This document shows positions 17,665 to 27,377 of a DNA stretch of 64,000 nt, in pieces. This stretch comes from Candidatus Syntropharchaeum butanivorans (GTDB lineage Archaea > Halobacteriota > Syntropharchaeia > Syntropharchaeales > Syntropharchaeaceae), in assembly GCA_001766825.1 (NCBI GenBank), contig LYOR01000007.1, positions 1-64,000 on the forward strand, in the 5' to 3' direction. The notes under the pieces were generated by a model. The model did no database searches and was not told the DNA's origin. It worked only from the letters and a program-made list of their open reading frames with translations. Within the stretch, counting starts at the first letter, position 1. The number at the start of each line of letters is the position of its first letter. Made by a program: the position numbers and the translations under genes.

Positions 17665-18361
17665 CCTTCTCCTCAACGATTCTCCCATCCCGCATACGCA
17701 GTATCCTCCAGGCTCGTTCTGCAACCTCTGGATCATGCGTTACGATGACAATCGTCCTGCCTTCCCTGTTCAACCCACTCAATATCTCCATCACCATATC
17801 TCCTGCCGCGGTGTCAAGGTTCCCTGTCGGCTCGTCAGCAAAGATTATATCCGGCTCATTTGCAAGCGCCCTTGCTATCGCAACTCGCTGCTGCTCACCC
17901 CCACTCATCTTCGAGGGTTTATGGTATCGCCGATCCCCAAGACCCACCTGCTCCAAAAGCTCCTCTGCACGGGAAATCCTCCTCGATCGTTCTACTCCCT
18001 TGAAGACCATCGGGAGTGCGACATTCTCAAGGGCGTTCAGGGTTTTGATGAGGTTGAACTGCTGAAATATAAACCCGATCTTCTCCCTTCTGATCCTGGC
18101 AAGCTCGTTCTCACTGAGTCTTGAGGTATCGATCCCATCGATGAGAACCCTTCCGGACGTCGGCCGATCAAGACATCCCATCAGGTTGAGCAGGGTAGAC
18201 TTGCCGGATCCTGATGCGCCCATAAGCGCGAGAAACTCACCGCGACCAACCCTGATCGAGACCCCTTTGAGGGCCTCAACTGCCACCTCCCCAAGGAGAA
18301 AGGTCTTTCTCAGGTTCTCACAGATCACAGCAGGTGGTTCAGAGGGTGACGAGGATGGCAT
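17660..18361 (-). CDS. MacB/LolD-type ABC transporter ATPase
   Basis: This 233-residue ATPase has Walker [10 protein letters not shown], a Q-loop FIFQQFNLI, the signature [15 protein letters not shown], Walker [14 protein letters not shown] and the switch His in VTHDPE. The spacing and the EPTGNLD motif are those of the MacB/LolD/FtsE group, which works with FtsX/MacB-like permeases on lipoproteins, peptides or cell-envelope stress. No permease gene is adjacent, so the partner must be encoded elsewhere. The gene overlaps the end of serA by 23 bp, so translation of the two may be coupled. Confidence 0.88.
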   Translation of the reverse strand: MPSSSPSEPPAVICENLRKTFLLGEVAVEALKGVSIRVGRGEFLALMGASGSGKSTLLNLMGCLDRPTSGRVLIDGIDTSRLSENELARIRREKIGFIFQQFNLIKTLNALENVALPMVFKGVERSRRISRAEELLEQVGLGDRRYHKPSKMSGGEQQRVAIARALANEPDIIFADEPTGNLDTAAGDMVMEILSGLNREGRTIVIVTHDPEVAERAWRILRMRDGRIVEEKV

Positions 18362-19931
18362 CTATGATACCGTCCACCTTCTTCACATCTTCAAGAACAT
18401 CATTCGGGACGGGTGAGTCTATGTTTAGAACCATCAGTGCCTCACCCCCGACCCCTCCACCACCGACGTGCATCCCTGAGATATTGATCCCTGCATCCCC
18501 AAGGATCATTCCTACAGGCCCTATAACCCTGGGCTTATTGATGTGACGTGATATGAGCATGTAATGCGAGAAAGGTGCGTCTATCCAGTATGAGCCGATT
18601 CTCACGATCCGTGCTTCGTCCTTCCCGAATATCGTCCCTGATATTTTGGTCACCCCTCTGTCTGTCTCCAGTTCAACTGTGATCATACTTGTGAAGTCCT
18701 CAGTGCTCTCTGTCTTGCTCTCAACGACCTTGATACCCCTTTCTCTGGCAATAAGAGGTGCGTTTACGAAGTTTATGTGGTATCCACCCGATATATGCTC
18801 AAGAACCCCCTTTAAACTTGCAATTGTTATAATCTCACTGCCGATATCTTTTTGCGCAATATCTCCACCGTACACTATCCTGATGAGGCTCAACCTCCCA
18901 CCAGCAAGCTGTATTGCAAGCTTACCCAGCATCTCACTGAGTTTGATGTACGGTGAGATGAATGGAAGTGCATCAGGGCTTATCGGAGCCATATTAACCG
19001 CATTCTTAACGTGCCCCCTGATGAGGAAGTTCACAATCTCTTCTGCTATCGCAACCGCGACGTTGACCTGTGCCTCAGCCGTTGACGCACCAAGGTGCGG
19101 GGTTACTATCACCTCATCAAGCTCAAGCAGTCTTGAATCAAACGGCGGTTCATTCTCAAAGACGTCAAGCGCCGCACCCGCGACCTTCCCTGATTTAATC
19201 ATCTCATACAGCGCGTTCTCATCGATAATCCCACCCCTCGCACAGTTTATGATCCTCACGCCGTCTTTCATCCTTGAAAGCGCCTCATGATCGATGAGAT
19301 GACGTGTATCCTTTGTGAGTGGGGTGTGGATCGTGATGTAGTCGGCGTTTCTGATCACCTCATCAAATGTGGTAATCCTGACTCCAAGTTCATCTGCACG
19401 CTCCCTTGAGATGTAGGGATCGTAGGCGAGTATCTTCATACCAAGCCCCTTTGCACGCTTTGCAACCTCTGTCCCGATCCTTCCCAGCCCCAAAATCCCG
19501 AGTGTCTTTCCTGTGATCTCAACACCGAGATACTTCGATCGCTCCCACCTTCGATGTACCTTCAAAGACTCATTTGCAGCAGGAATTTTGCGAGAAAGGG
19601 CAAAAAGGAGGGCGAGTGTGTGCTCTGCCGCAGATATCGTATTTCCTGCCGGTGCGTTTACAACAACAATACCTCGTTTTGTCGCCTCCTCGAGATCGAT
19701 GTTATCCACTCCCACGCCAGCCCTCCCGATGATCTTGAGGTTCGTTGCAGCATCAATCACAGGCTTTGTGACCTTCGTTCCACTCCTTACAACCAGCGCA
19801 TCATAGACGCCGATCCGCTCGATTAGCTCCTCTGGTTTGAGCTTGAACGCCACATCCACCTCAAGCTCTTTCTCCATGATCTCAATCCCAACCGGGGATA
19901 TGGGCTCTGTAACAAGGACTTTCTTACTCAA
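18339..19931 (-). CDS. serA: D-3-phosphoglycerate dehydrogenase
   Basis: This is a 530-residue long-form SerA. It has an N-terminal substrate half, a Rossmann NAD domain (GILGLGRIGTEVAKRAKG at about 147-164), and the catalytic NCARGGIIDE Arg followed by a Glu and a His in VTPHLGAST. An allosteric substrate-binding domain comes next, and a C-terminal ACT domain ends the protein (GMILGDAGINISGMHVG). The enzyme takes the first step of serine synthesis from 3-phosphoglycerate. The ACT domain suggests feedback by serine. It follows the LLM oxidoreductase by three bases and overlaps the ABC ATPase, so all three are one transcription unit. Confidence 0.93.
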   Translation of the reverse strand: MSKKVLVTEPISPVGIEIMEKELEVDVAFKLKPEELIERIGVYDALVVRSGTKVTKPVIDAATNLKIIGRAGVGVDNIDLEEATKRGIVVVNAPAGNTISAAEHTLALLFALSRKIPAANESLKVHRRWERSKYLGVEITGKTLGILGLGRIGTEVAKRAKGLGMKILAYDPYISRERADELGVRITTFDEVIRNADYITIHTPLTKDTRHLIDHEALSRMKDGVRIINCARGGIIDENALYEMIKSGKVAGAALDVFENEPPFDSRLLELDEVIVTPHLGASTAEAQVNVAVAIAEEIVNFLIRGHVKNAVNMAPISPDALPFISPYIKLSEMLGKLAIQLAGGRLSLIRIVYGGDIAQKDIGSEIITIASLKGVLEHISGGYHINFVNAPLIARERGIKVVESKTESTEDFTSMITVELETDRGVTKISGTIFGKDEARIVRIGSYWIDAPFSHYMLISRHINKPRVIGPVGMILGDAGINISGMHVGGGGVGGEALMVLNIDSPVPNDVLEDVKKVDGIIDAILVTL

Positions 19932-19934
19932 ATC

Positions 19935-20966
19935 TCACACCCCACCATCTTCTTTGAAGTGAGGAAGTATCGTATCACGCCACATGGCATCGATCTCTAA
20001 GGGTTTTCCCTTAAAGAGGCTCGTGAAATCTCCGAATATGATCCTGTTGATCCCTGCATCATGATACCTCTCAAATGCTGATATGAGATCCTCGACGTTT
20101 TCATAGAAGAGGCACTTTGATCGCACCTCCTCATCCGGTATCTTCTTGGAGAGTTCATCTATCTCTCTTGGATCCTGCACGTCAAGCACCTCGGGAAGCA
20201 GCCAGACTACCGATCGCTTGAACCCTCTGAGAACCTTTGAGAATACCTCCTCCGGAACGACCCCTCCAAAGAGGTACATCACACGATCCATGCGCTGTGG
20301 ATCTTTCCCACATGACTCTGCACCTTTCTTGAAGGACTCAATCAAGCTCTTAACCTCATCAGGAGTCCCAGAGAGGATCATGACCCCATCACCGATCTCT
20401 CCTGCAAGCCTGGAAGACCTTGGACCTGCAGCGGATATTATCAGCGGGATTCGTTCTCTCGGTCTCACGAATAGATGTGCGTTGTTTATCCGGTAATACT
20501 CACCCCTGTAGTTGAAGTAATCCTCACGCTCCCAGAGCAGCCTTATAATCTCAACCGCCTCGATAAGTCGCGCCCTGCGCTCCCTGTAGGGTGGCCATTC
20601 TCCGATTGAACCCTCATTGATCCGCTCACCGGTCCCGATACCAAGCAAGACACGCCCTGGATAGAGATGATCAAGCTGTGCGAAATACTGGGCAACGATT
20701 GCTGGATGATACCTGAAGAGCGGACATGTGACGGCAGATCCGACAGCAATCGACTGAGTCCACTCGAGCATGAGCGGCATAATGGCCCATGCCATGGGGG
20801 TTGTGTATGGGAACCTCTTTCCATCCTTGTCAGACCAGGGGAGGAGATGATCATCTATCCATATCGAGTCAAAGCCCGTGCTCTCTGCACGGGCGATAAA
20901 ATCTCTCTCTCGGGGTACTATCGTAACCTCGATGCCGAACCTCAGGGAGTCTTTCTCATCAGCCAT
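19935..20966 (-). CDS. F420-dependent LLM-class oxidoreductase (Mer/FGD-like)
   Basis: This 343-residue protein is a luciferase-like TIM barrel. Typical segments are GFDSIWIDDHLLPW near the N-terminus, PGRVLLGIGTGERINE in the middle and PLIISAAGPRSSRLAGEIGDGVMI. In archaea this family uses coenzyme F420 and includes methylene-H4MPT reductase (Mer), F420-dependent alcohol and glucose-6-phosphate dehydrogenases and many unknowns. The FGYGER-type segment here looks closer to the FGD/alcohol dehydrogenase branch than to Mer, so I would not call it Mer without a tree. It lies at the head of the serA-ABC operon. A true Mer would overlap in function with the MetF gene in this window, so its identity matters. 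Confidence 0.8.
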   Translation of the reverse strand: MADEKDSLRFGIEVTIVPRERDFIARAESTGFDSIWIDDHLLPWSDKDGKRFPYTTPMAWAIMPLMLEWTQSIAVGSAVTCPLFRYHPAIVAQYFAQLDHLYPGRVLLGIGTGERINEGSIGEWPPYRERRARLIEAVEIIRLLWEREDYFNYRGEYYRINNAHLFVRPRERIPLIISAAGPRSSRLAGEIGDGVMILSGTPDEVKSLIESFKKGAESCGKDPQRMDRVMYLFGGVVPEEVFSKVLRGFKRSVVWLLPEVLDVQDPREIDELSKKIPDEEVRSKCLFYENVEDLISAFERYHDAGINRIIFGDFTSLFKGKPLEIDAMWRDTILPHFKEDGGV

Positions 20967-21081
20967 GACTCTAACTCCCTCTTAAAGGATTTAAGGTTTT
21001 ATCATGATCCCTGGAAAAAGCCTTTAAGCCCCATTCACATAAAATTTTTTAATTGAATGAATTCTTTGATTGGGTGTACCG

Positions 21082-21867
21082 ATGAGGGTGGCTATCACAA
21101 GACCCATTGAGTATATCGAGCAGTCAGAGGAGATGCTCCGTAAGAGGGGGTTTGATGTCATCGCTGCACCGATGATCGGGGTTGCACCACGCGATGACCC
21201 GGGGTTTGAGCCTTTTCTGAGGCGGGTGATTGAGGGAGTGGCAGATTTTGTAATTTTCACCTCGCTTAATGGTGTGAGATTCACGCTTGAAAAGATCGAT
21301 GAAGCGAGAAGGGGTACTTTTATCTCTGCTCTCAACGATCCAGCAACCAGTGTTGTCTCAATGGGACCTCGAACAGCAGAGGGGCTTGAACGATTCGGGA
21401 TTAAGCCAGATATGATCCCGGAGACTTTCACATCAGCGGGACTTCTTGAACTCCTGAGACCATATGTTCCTGGAAAAGATCTTGAAGTGGTGAGATCTGA
21501 TCATGGAAGCAAGATTCTTATCGATGGGTTGAGAGAAGCAGGAGGGGAGGTCCATGAGATCAAGGTCTACAGCATCGTTCGTCCAGCAGGAGAGCGACAG
21601 CATGAGCTGATACGGGAGGTGGCAGATGGGAATGTTGACATCCTCACGTTCACAAGCGCTCAGACTGTAAAAAACTTCTTTAAGACGGCTGATGAGCTTG
21701 GTCTGGGTAATATCATACAGAGAAGGTTGAGTGAAATGCTCATTGCCGTGATCGGTGAGCCCACAGCTCGTGTGGTGGAAGATCTCGGTCTTAAGGTGGA
21801 TATAATGCCCAAACGTGCAACATTTGATGATATGATCGATGAAATAAGCAAGAGGAGTAAAATATGA
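21082..21867 (+). CDS. hemD: Uroporphyrinogen-III synthase
   Basis: The protein (about 261 residues) has the two-lobed HemD pattern: MRVAITRPIEYIEQSEEMLRKRGFDVIAAPMI at the start, then FVIFTSLNGVRF, later DVLTFTSAQTVKNFF-like DILTFTSAQTVKNFF, and a final AVIGEPTARVVEDLG. It closes hydroxymethylbilane to uroporphyrinogen III, the common precursor of sirohaem, haem, cobamides and F430. I chose the ATG at 21082 because a TATA-like TAAAATTTTTTAATT lies at about 21040-21053, placing the transcript start near 21073; the TTG at 21070 would be too early. The stop overlaps the AhbC-like gene by four bases. Confidence 0.9.
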   Translation: MRVAITRPIEYIEQSEEMLRKRGFDVIAAPMIGVAPRDDPGFEPFLRRVIEGVADFVIFTSLNGVRFTLEKIDEARRGTFISALNDPATSVVSMGPRTAEGLERFGIKPDMIPETFTSAGLLELLRPYVPGKDLEVVRSDHGSKILIDGLREAGGEVHEIKVYSIVRPAGERQHELIREVADGNVDILTFTSAQTVKNFFKTADELGLGNIIQRRLSEMLIAVIGEPTARVVEDLGLKVDIMPKRATFDDMIDEISKRSKI

Positions 21868-23060
21868 TCGTGTTCTCGAAGATACTGGCGGATAAAGGGA
21901 CTGTCTGGGATGCGATAAGGGCAAGAGAGATGGCATCCCGTGAGGTGCCGGATGATCTGATACGCTTTTCATCCGAGGATAAGCCTGTTGTCATGTGGAA
22001 CATCACCCGGGCATGCAACCTCCGGTGCAAGCATTGTTACCTCGATGCACAGCTTGGCCCCCACCCTGATGAGCTTACACTTGAAGAGGGCATGAAGCTT
22101 CTTGATGAGTTTGCAGATATCGGGATACCTATGGTGATAATGACCGGTGGAGAGCCACTGATAAGCAAGAACTTCCTGCCACTCGCGTTTTATGCGAAAG
22201 AAAAGGGTCTGAGGATGGTTGTATCCACGAACGGGACGGTTATTACGCGCGATCTTGCACGTAAGATGAAGGATGCTGATATACTGTATGTTGGTGTGAG
22301 CCTTGATGCAGCAGATCCAGCCCTTCATGATGAGTTCAGAGGGGTTAAGGGGGCATGGGAACGTGCGATTACCGGGATAAAGAATGCGATGGATGCAGGG
22401 CTTAAGACCGGGTTCAGGATAACGATAAGCAAGGCAAACTGGAAGGAGGTCCCGGCGCTTATCGATCTTGCGGTTGAGATGAAGGTCCCAAGGTTCTGTC
22501 TATACCATCTCGTGCCAACGGGAAGGGGCAGCGAGATTGCAGACTGGGATATAACACCCAGGGAGCGAATCGCCGTGCTTCAACACCTCTATGATAGGGC
22601 AATCGAGCTTCAAGATGAGGATATCGAGATCCTGACAACCGATTCACCGATGGATGGGGTTTATATCCTTGAGCGGCTGAAGAGGGAGGACCCAGAGCGG
22701 TTTGATCTTGCCAGAAGACTGCTGGCGATATCAGGGGGATGCTCTATCGGAAAGAAGGTTGCAAACATCGATTACCTCGGAAACGTCAGTCCATGCCACT
22801 TCACACCACACCAGCGACTCGGGAACATCAGGGAGAGAAGCTTCAGGGAGATCTGGATGGAACATCCCTGCGAATCACTCATACAGCTCAGGAGAATGAA
22901 GGAACTCCTGAAAGGTGCATGCGGGATATGTGAGTACAGAGACGTCTGTGGAGGTTGCAGGCAGAAGGCTTATTTCTACAGGGGCGATCTCTTCGAGGAG
23001 GATCCCACCTGTATATTCGATCCCTATAGGGGCAAACTCAAAGAGGAGTTGCCGAAATGA
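21864..23060 (+). CDS. ahbC: AhbC-like radical SAM/SPASM haem-biosynthesis enzyme
   Basis: This 398-residue protein has the radical SAM motif NITRACNLRCKHCYLDA (CX3CX2C at about 52-59), the GGEP motif (MTGGEPLIS), and a C-terminal SPASM-type cysteine cluster (GACGICEYRDVCGGCRQKAYF). Its start, VFSKILADKGTVWDAIR, and RFSSEDKPVVMWN resemble AhbC, which deacetylates 12,18-didecarboxysirohaem to iron-coproporphyrin in the archaeal sirohaem route to haem. NirJ and AhbD are the alternatives. HemD directly upstream supports a tetrapyrrole role, and the organism needs haem c for the multihaem protein at 46.7 kb. The other Ahb genes are not in the window. Confidence 0.75.
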   Translation: MIVFSKILADKGTVWDAIRAREMASREVPDDLIRFSSEDKPVVMWNITRACNLRCKHCYLDAQLGPHPDELTLEEGMKLLDEFADIGIPMVIMTGGEPLISKNFLPLAFYAKEKGLRMVVSTNGTVITRDLARKMKDADILYVGVSLDAADPALHDEFRGVKGAWERAITGIKNAMDAGLKTGFRITISKANWKEVPALIDLAVEMKVPRFCLYHLVPTGRGSEIADWDITPRERIAVLQHLYDRAIELQDEDIEILTTDSPMDGVYILERLKREDPERFDLARRLLAISGGCSIGKKVANIDYLGNVSPCHFTPHQRLGNIRERSFREIWMEHPCESLIQLRRMKELLKGACGICEYRDVCGGCRQKAYFYRGDLFEEDPTCIFDPYRGKLKEELPK

Positions 23061-24178
23061 ATCTTTCAGAGCGAATTTCAGGTATCAGTGAGTCGGCGAC
23101 GATAAAGTTGATCGATATAGCAAACAGACTCAAGAGCGAGGGGAAGGATGTCATCAACTTCAGCTTCGGTGAGCCAGACTTTGATACCCCACCACACATC
23201 GTTGATGCAGCAAAAAAGGCGATGGAAGATGGTTTCACCCATTATCTACCAAGCGGGGGGCTTCCTGAGCTGAGAGAGGCAGTCGCAGAGAAGCTAAGAC
23301 GTGAGAACGGGATTGAGGCATCGGCTGATAATGTTGTGATAACCCCGGGCGCAAAGTACGCAATCTATGCATCGGTCATATCGCTTGTGGATGATGGAGA
23401 TGAGGTGATTCTCTTCGATCCCGCGTGGATCACATACGAGGCCTGTGTCAGGCTTGCAGGTGGCAGGGTCAGATGGGCGAGTCTTGATCACATTCCTGAT
23501 GCCCTCACCCCAAAAACAAGGCTTATCATCATAAACAGCCCGAATAACCCTGCAGGGTATGTACTTGGAGAGGATAAGCTCAAAGAGATCCGGGATCTTG
23601 CGATTGATCATGATCTGATGGTGCTTTCTGATGAGATCTATGAGAAGATCATCTACGATCGCAGGCATATCAGTATTGGATCGTTTGATGGGATGGAGGA
23701 CCGTACGGTCACGATAAACGGCTTCTCAAAGACCTACGCGATGACAGGATGGAGGGTGGGATACCTGGCAGCACCTGAACCGGTCGCACAGGCGGTAAAG
23801 CGTCTTCAACAGCATTCAACGACCTGTGCAACATCATTTGCTCAGTACGGTGCGCTTGAGGCGCTGAAGGGTGATCAAGCCTGTGTTGATGATATGGTGA
23901 GGGAGTTCAGGATGCGACGCGATCTCATCGTTTCTGGGCTTCAGGAGATCGGGATAGGGTGTGAGATGCCAGAGGGGGCGTTTTACGCATTTGTAGATGT
24001 ATCCGCATTCGGTGGTGGGGATAGAGTCGCAGAGATCCTGCTGAGAAAGGCACATGTTATCGTAACACCAGGAGGATCATTTGGACCAGAAAGTGGTGCC
24101 TTTATCAGGATCTCATATGCGACATCATCCGACCGTATAAGGGCGGGACTTGAAGGTATCAGGATGTGTCTGGGCTAA
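23057..24178 (+). CDS. Class I/II aminotransferase (aspartate aminotransferase-like)
   Basis: This 373-residue PLP enzyme has the fold-type I pattern: INFSFGEPDFDTP at the N-terminus, INSPNNPAGYV (binding of PLP phosphate/Asn), LSDEIYEKIIYD (PLP Asp/Tyr), the Schiff-base Lys in NGFSKTYAMTGWRVGY near residue 230, and a final FIRISYATSSDRI carrying the substrate Arg. It looks like the archaeal AspB/AspC group acting on aspartate or aromatic amino acids; the substrate cannot be fixed by eye. The ATG at 23057 overlaps the AhbC-like stop, and its own stop overlaps the P-type ATPase start by 13 bp. Confidence 0.88.
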   Translation: MNLSERISGISESATIKLIDIANRLKSEGKDVINFSFGEPDFDTPPHIVDAAKKAMEDGFTHYLPSGGLPELREAVAEKLRRENGIEASADNVVITPGAKYAIYASVISLVDDGDEVILFDPAWITYEACVRLAGGRVRWASLDHIPDALTPKTRLIIINSPNNPAGYVLGEDKLKEIRDLAIDHDLMVLSDEIYEKIIYDRRHISIGSFDGMEDRTVTINGFSKTYAMTGWRVGYLAAPEPVAQAVKRLQQHSTTCATSFAQYGALEALKGDQACVDDMVREFRMRRDLIVSGLQEIGIGCEMPEGAFYAFVDVSAFGGGDRVAEILLRKAHVIVTPGGSFGPESGAFIRISYATSSDRIRAGLEGIRMCLG

Positions 24179-26751
24179 GCCAGGATGAGGCAGAGAGAAG
24201 GCTTGAGGTATACGGAAGAAATGAGATCATAGAGGAGAAGAGGAAATCCCGGATTTTGCTCTTCCTCTCACAATTTAAGAGCTTTTTAATCCTCATTCTA
24301 ATTGCTGCTGCCATAGTATCTGCTCTTGTAACAGGAGAGATGATAGATGCGATTGTGATACTTCTGATCGTCCTCTTCTCAGGCGTTCTTGGTTATATCC
24401 AGGAAATGCGTGCAGAGGGTGCGATCAGGGCACTCAAGAAGATGGCAGCACCAAAAGCGATAGTTGTCAGGGATGGAAAGGAGGTTGAGATCGAGTCCGC
24501 CCTTGTTGTACCGGGGGATACGCTGGTGCTTGAGGCAGGAAGTAGGGTTGCTGCAGATGCACGTCTTATCGAGGCTGTGGGGCTTAAGGTCGATGAATCC
24601 CCGCTTACAGGAGAATCTGAGCCTGTTGAAAAGAGAAGCGGTGATATGGTCTACATGGGGACGGGCGTTCTCTATGGGAGGGGGAGGGGGATTGTCACAC
24701 ATACCGGGATGAGAACCGAGTTTGGGAAGATCGCAGGTGCACTCGGGGAGATCGAGGAGGAGGAGACACCACTTGAGCATGAGATAGAGAGGCTCGGGAA
24801 AGGGCTCGGGGTACTCACAATCATCATCTGTGCACTTGTTGCATCGGTCGGGCTTCTTCGGGGATCCCCTCTGATTGAGATCTTCATGCTTGGGGTGGCA
24901 CTTGCCGTTGCAGCGGTACCTGAGGCGCTTCCTGCTGTGATTACAATCGCACTTGCACTCGGTCTTAAGAGGATGGCAGCAAGAAACGCACTTGTGAGGA
25001 GGCTTATGAGCGTCGAGACGCTCGGATCAACATCTGTCATATGCACTGATAAAACAGGGACACTCACACGGGGTGAGATGACCGTTAGAAGAATCTACAT
25101 GAAGGGAAGAACGATCGAGGTTACAGGTGCAGGTTATGAACCTGAAGGAGCATTTCTCATAGATGGTGAACCGATTGATATCCCTGATCACGATCTCTCA
25201 TCTATCCTCAAGGCAGGTATGCTCTGTAACAACGCTCATCTTCTCCATGAAGATGGTAGATGGAAGATTCTGGGAGATCCCACAGAAGGTGCACTTCTCG
25301 TTCTTGGGGCAAAGGCAGGGATCTTCAGAGATGAGCTTGAGAAGGCGTGTGAGCGCATTGATGAGATTCCTTTCTCATCTGAGCGGAAGATGATGACGAC
25401 ACTCAACAGGTGCGAGAATGGGGTTTATGCATACACAAAAGGTGCGTGTGAGGTTGTGTTATCTTGCTGCCGGTGGATACTGGTTTCTGGAGGCCAGAAG
25501 CTGCTTGATGAGAGGATGCGCAAGGAGATACTTGAAGCATCGGAGAAGATGGCAGAAGATGCGCTTCGTGTTCTTGCCATCTCTTATAAGAGGGTAGAAG
25601 GGGATGGGGATGTAGAAAAGGATATGGTTTTTCTCGGGCTTTTCGGGATGATCGATCCTCCAAGGGATGAGGTAAAGGGCTCGATTGCAACCTGCAGGGA
25701 TGCTGGTATAAAGACGATCATGATAACGGGCGATCATGCACTCACAGCGAGAGCTATCGCAACAGAGCTCAGGATGCTGGGCAAAGGCAGGGTCATAACT
25801 GGATCTGAGCTTGATAGGATGGGAAAAGATGAGTTTGATGAGATTGTTGAGGATGTGAGGGTATATGCAAGAGTCTCACCGCTCCATAAGCTGAGGGTGA
25901 TAGATGCGCTTAAGAGGAGGGGGCATATCGTCGCAATGACGGGTGATGGGGTCAATGATGCACCGGCACTCAAGAAGGCCGATGTTGGGATCTCAATGGG
26001 GGTGAGAGGTACTGATGTTGCGAAGGAGGCATCTGATATCGTACTGACAGATGACAACTTCGCCTCGATTGTTGCCGCGGTTGAGGAGGGGAGAACGATC
26101 TTCAGAAATATAAAGAGCTTCTTCACCTACGGGTTGTCCTGTCACATTGGAGAGATACTCCTTGTACTCTTTGCCTTCCTTTTCCTGGATGATCTCATCA
26201 GGGAGAAGGGGTTTCCACTTCTTGCGGTTCAGATACTCTGGATAAATCTTTTAACAGATGGTCTCCCTCCGATAGCACTATCTGCAGAAAGACCTGGTCC
26301 TGATGTCATGAGAGAACACCCAAGAGTTAAAAAGGAGGGTATATTCACCCGAAGGGTATTATTCTACGGGGTCGTTGTTGGGCTTCTTGTTGCGCTCCAG
26401 GGGGTGTTCATATTCAATATTGCAGATCCCCTCAAGGCTCAGACGATGGTTTTCACAACGATTGTGATCTCAGAGATGTTTAACGCATTCAACTGGCGCT
26501 CTGATAAAGAGTCAATCTTTAAAATCGGATTTTTAACGAACAAACCACTGCTACTTGCTGTTTCAAGCACGATACTCCTCCAGATCCTTGTAATATACCT
26601 TCCACCCTTCCAGGGTGCGTTTCATACCGTACCGCTCAGCTTAACTGACTGGGGAGTGATCACCCTCGTGGGGGCATCTTCTCTTCTTCTCGTTGAAGGG
26701 ATGAAATGGGGGTTAAAAAAGGTCACCCCTTCGCCTCAAGGGCTGCCTTGA
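24166..26751 (+). CDS. P-type cation ATPase (Ca2+/Na+,K+-like, P2 group)
   Basis: The 861-residue pump has the phosphorylation motif ICTDKTGTLTRGEM at about 292, the actuator LTGESEPVEK, the M4 motif VAAVPEALPAVI, the ATP-binding motif FSSERKMMT and CDKGA-like TKGACE, and the hinge MTGDGVNDAPALKKADVGISMG. M4 PEALPA and the C-terminal six-helix region place it with SERCA/PMR1-like P2 pumps for Ca2+ or Mn2+, but ion selectivity is inferred. It starts at GTG 24166 inside the end of the aminotransferase gene. The N-terminus is short but keeps the GLSQDEAERRLEVYGRNEI domain. Its last ~28 bp overlap the convergent atpD gene. Confidence 0.9.
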   Translation: MSGLSQDEAERRLEVYGRNEIIEEKRKSRILLFLSQFKSFLILILIAAAIVSALVTGEMIDAIVILLIVLFSGVLGYIQEMRAEGAIRALKKMAAPKAIVVRDGKEVEIESALVVPGDTLVLEAGSRVAADARLIEAVGLKVDESPLTGESEPVEKRSGDMVYMGTGVLYGRGRGIVTHTGMRTEFGKIAGALGEIEEEETPLEHEIERLGKGLGVLTIIICALVASVGLLRGSPLIEIFMLGVALAVAAVPEALPAVITIALALGLKRMAARNALVRRLMSVETLGSTSVICTDKTGTLTRGEMTVRRIYMKGRTIEVTGAGYEPEGAFLIDGEPIDIPDHDLSSILKAGMLCNNAHLLHEDGRWKILGDPTEGALLVLGAKAGIFRDELEKACERIDEIPFSSERKMMTTLNRCENGVYAYTKGACEVVLSCCRWILVSGGQKLLDERMRKEILEASEKMAEDALRVLAISYKRVEGDGDVEKDMVFLGLFGMIDPPRDEVKGSIATCRDAGIKTIMITGDHALTARAIATELRMLGKGRVITGSELDRMGKDEFDEIVEDVRVYARVSPLHKLRVIDALKRRGHIVAMTGDGVNDAPALKKADVGISMGVRGTDVAKEASDIVLTDDNFASIVAAVEEGRTIFRNIKSFFTYGLSCHIGEILLVLFAFLFLDDLIREKGFPLLAVQILWINLLTDGLPPIALSAERPGPDVMREHPRVKKEGIFTRRVLFYGVVVGLLVALQGVFIFNIADPLKAQTMVFTTIVISEMFNAFNWRSDKESIFKIGFLTNKPLLLAVSSTILLQILVIYLPPFQGAFHTVPLSLTDWGVITLVGASSLLLVEGMKWGLKKVTPSPQGLP

Positions 26752-27364
26752 TCTTCTTCAGCCTCGAGAAGTTCTCACGCTCCATCTCCTCAAGCCGCAT
26801 ACGGATGTACTTCCGTGTTGCAACGAGCCTCGGTATAACGATGTATTCAAGCGCATTAACCCTTCGCTTCGTCTTCTCAACCTCTCTTGCAAGGTTTTTT
26901 ACCGTCTCCTCAACCTCTGCAAGCTTTATGACCAGGTCAAGCGCCTCTTCAAAGTGCTTTGCACATTCATCCACCGAAGATGCTGTATCCGCGAAGGTAT
27001 AGCCCCGCTCGATCGCACTCCGCCTGACGCTCTCAGCCTCGATGAGTGGGACCTTCACACCCATGATGTTCCTCGTCCCGATATCGATCGGGATCTCCCG
27101 GGATGTCGTAAGCGAGACTCCGCGTACAGCATCGACCCCGATCATGGCCTGAGCCGCTACAAGCTCCCTGAATGCAACCTCAAACCTCTTTTCAACGTCA
27201 CGCCTCACCCGCTGGACATCACCAACCACATCAAGAAACTCAGCAACAAGCGCATCCCGCTTCTCCTTCAGGAGCTGATGCCCCTTCTCTGCGAGTGTGA
27301 CCCGCCTCGAGAGCTTTAAAAGCTCCATTCTTGTCGGGCTGATACCTTCGATTATATCTGCCAT
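26723..27364 (-). CDS. atpD: A-type ATP synthase subunit D
   Basis: The 213-residue, largely coiled-coil protein starts with the subunit D signature ISPTRMELLKLSRRVTLAEKGHQLLKEKRDALV and ends in helices that pair with the start (RVNALEYIVIPRL). It forms the central rotor stalk of the A1 head. It follows subunit B by 13 bp, in the canonical A-B-D order, and ends the ATPase cluster. Its final codons overlap the end of the convergent P-type ATPase. Confidence 0.95.
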   Translation of the reverse strand: MADIIEGISPTRMELLKLSRRVTLAEKGHQLLKEKRDALVAEFLDVVGDVQRVRRDVEKRFEVAFRELVAAQAMIGVDAVRGVSLTTSREIPIDIGTRNIMGVKVPLIEAESVRRSAIERGYTFADTASSVDECAKHFEEALDLVIKLAEVEETVKNLAREVEKTKRRVNALEYIVIPRLVATRKYIRMRLEEMERENFSRLKKIKAALEAKG

Positions 27365-27377
27365 TTTTCCACACCGC

